This document shows positions 62,820 to 64,000 of a stretch of DNA of 64,000 bases, in pieces. Position 1 is the first letter of the stretch, and each line of letters opens with the position of its first letter. The notes beneath the pieces were generated by a model, which saw only the letters and a list, made by a program, of their open reading frames with translations, ran no database searches and was not told where the DNA came from. A program made the translations under genes and the position numbers. Origin of the DNA: Zingiber officinale (taxonomy: Eukaryota; Streptophyta; Magnoliopsida; Zingiberales; Zingiberaceae); the NCBI RefSeq assembly GCF_018446385.1, contig NC_056001.1:8736672-8800671 (forward strand). The letters run 5' to 3'.

Positions 62820-63393
62820 TTCATTCACCCCACCCCATTCCGTTGGAAGGTAGAAAAACATGCAATGCTCTTGTAACGTCAACATCCTTACCCCTCGTCG
62901 TCGGCTCTCCCATCTGACTTAGCTTCCTGACGAGATCAATAATCATTAATCAAAAAATAATTAAATAATTTTAACCGAAAAAATATCTAAAATAATCATT
63001 TCCATCCCCCGCTGAAAAACTAATCTTGGAACGGACAGTTAACCAACGGTCGTCAATTTTTGCCGGGCTGATTACGATTCAATCCGACAACTCAGATCAA
63101 CAGGTAACTAGTATGATGATCCAGTTACAAGCCCCAGCCAAATCTGGGCCGGTTCAGGCCCGGGGTCAGCTCTAGTCGTGTTCCTGGATGTTTAGTGAAG
63201 GAAGGAAACCAAACCTGATAAGTGCACTGCAGTTTACTTTAGTGGTCTTTCCTAAATTCATTTATTAACATTGTAGCTTTATGAGCAAAGCTCATGATAT
63301 TAAATTAATAATTAATGCGATGGGCCCTAATTTAATGCACCGGCCACGCTGCCCCAAAAAGCCTCCAACTCCCCATTCGCTCATTAAGCTTCC
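62820..63393. other. Promoter side of the RING gene
   Basis: Ordinary mixed-composition DNA. I see no gene, and no TATA box I would defend. Confidence 0.4.
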
Positions 63394-63870
63394 ATGTGGC
63401 CGGATGCGCCGCCCTCCGCCGCCGGCGTCGGCCTCGGCTACGGCATAGCCATCGCCGTCGGTGCCCTCGTCCTCGTCTCCACCATCCTTCTCGCCTCCTA
63501 CCTATGCATCCGCGCCAAGGCCAGCGGCCGATCCCCTCCTCCCTCCACGCTCCCGGCCTCCCCGTCCGCCGCCGCGGAAACAGTTGGGCTCGACGGGCCC
63601 GCCGTCGATGCCTTCTACCCGAAGTTCGTCTGCAGGGGCATTCCTCCGGCTGGGCCATGCCCGATCTGCCTGGCGGAGTACGAGGGCGGAGAAGCACTCC
63701 GGCGAGCGCCGGAGTGTGGGCACTGCTTCCACGCGGCCTGCATCGACGAGTGGCTTCGGGTCAGCGCCACGTGTCCGCTATGCCGCAGCTCGCCGGTGAC
63801 CTCAGCGGCGGAGACGCCGGTGGGGACTCCGCTATCAGAGTTGATTCCTCTGGCAGCGCACCGACGGTGA
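63394..63870 (+). CDS. ATL-type RING-H2 E3 ubiquitin ligase
   Basis: Single-exon, 158-residue membrane-anchored E3 ligase, likely placing ubiquitin on target proteins at a membrane. It has one membrane helix (about residues 12-39, GYGIAIAVGALVLVSTILLA), a GLD-type motif (GLDGPAVDAFYPKF, 65-78), and a canonical RING-H2 domain with C89, C92, C108, H110, H113, C116, C127 and C130 in the spacing C-x2-C-x15-C-x-H-x2-H-x2-C-x10-C-x2-C, with Trp120 in CIDEW at the E2-contact place. This matches short intronless ATL genes. Very high GC in third positions explains the several long open frames in other phases, which are shadows. The C-terminal tail is short (28 residues). Confidence 0.93.
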   Translation: MWPDAPPSAAGVGLGYGIAIAVGALVLVSTILLASYLCIRAKASGRSPPPSTLPASPSAAAETVGLDGPAVDAFYPKFVCRGIPPAGPCPICLAEYEGGEALRRAPECGHCFHAACIDEWLRVSATCPLCRSSPVTSAAETPVGTPLSELIPLAAHRR

Positions 63871-64000
63871 CGGGGATCTCCGATGGGTGCGTGAGTAGAT
63901 CTGAGAACGGTGAGGGTAGTTAAGCATCATTAATATTTTATCCCTTTTATTTGTTATTTTTGACTTATAATGTTTTTTTTTTAAAAAAAATTGCGTCCCA
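63871..64000. other. 3' flank of the RING gene
   Basis: Presumed 3' untranslated region, AT-rich at its end (T run followed by A run near 63972-63990). The window ends here. Confidence 0.5.

Noticed and set aside
63332-63923. Several long open frames overlapping the RING gene on both strands
   Set aside because: They result from very high GC; only the frame at 63394-63870 has the membrane helix, GLD motif and RING-H2 residues.

Overview
This window is plant nuclear DNA, most likely from a commelinid monocot. Introns are long, AT-rich and full of transposons. Two short regulatory genes (a NAC factor and a RING-H2 protein) are strongly GC-rich in third codon positions, while the housekeeping genes are not, a bimodality typical of commelinids. 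I cannot fix the genus.

Four host genes look intact: a three-exon NAC transcription factor (25866-26912, +); a 17-exon GH51 alpha-L-arabinofuranosidase (31138-47828, +, 663 aa); a 10-exon 20S proteasome alpha subunit of the PAG1/alpha-7 type (49179-58716, -, 249 aa), convergent with the arabinofuranosidase; and an ATL-like RING-H2 E3 ligase (63394-63870, +). Two host pseudogene fragments are also visible: part of a plant DYRK-type kinase (4776-5400, -) and part of a plant membrane protein family (about 21100-21795, -).

The rest is mostly mobile DNA. Bases 1-3450 are an array of two alternating palindromes. From about 5590 to 20650 there is a four-deep nest: an old gag remnant is split by a decayed Ty1/copia element (5934-20370, -), which is split by a tRNA-type SINE, which is split by a young gag-only LTR element (9725-17275, +). 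Target-site duplications mark three of these insertions. Bases 21.9-23.2 kb form a large inverted repeat built of about 40-bp units. A second gag-only LTR element (38826-46166, +) sits inside intron 13 of the arabinofuranosidase gene. Intron 3 of the proteasome gene holds a SINE and an almost full-length RTE-type LINE. The interval 58.7-63.4 kb holds a 171-bp Mutator-type MITE with a perfect 9-bp duplication, T-rich DNA, and an LTR-like block with a 75-bp tandem repeat.

I found no clearly new molecular system. The most distinctive items are the four-level nest, the two unrelated gag-only LTR families, the dense GATCGATC palindromes carried by one of them, two GC-AG introns in the arabinofuranosidase gene, and the juxtaposition of gag and kinase sequence at 4.8-5.9 kb. 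All homology statements come from recognising motifs by eye; no search was run.
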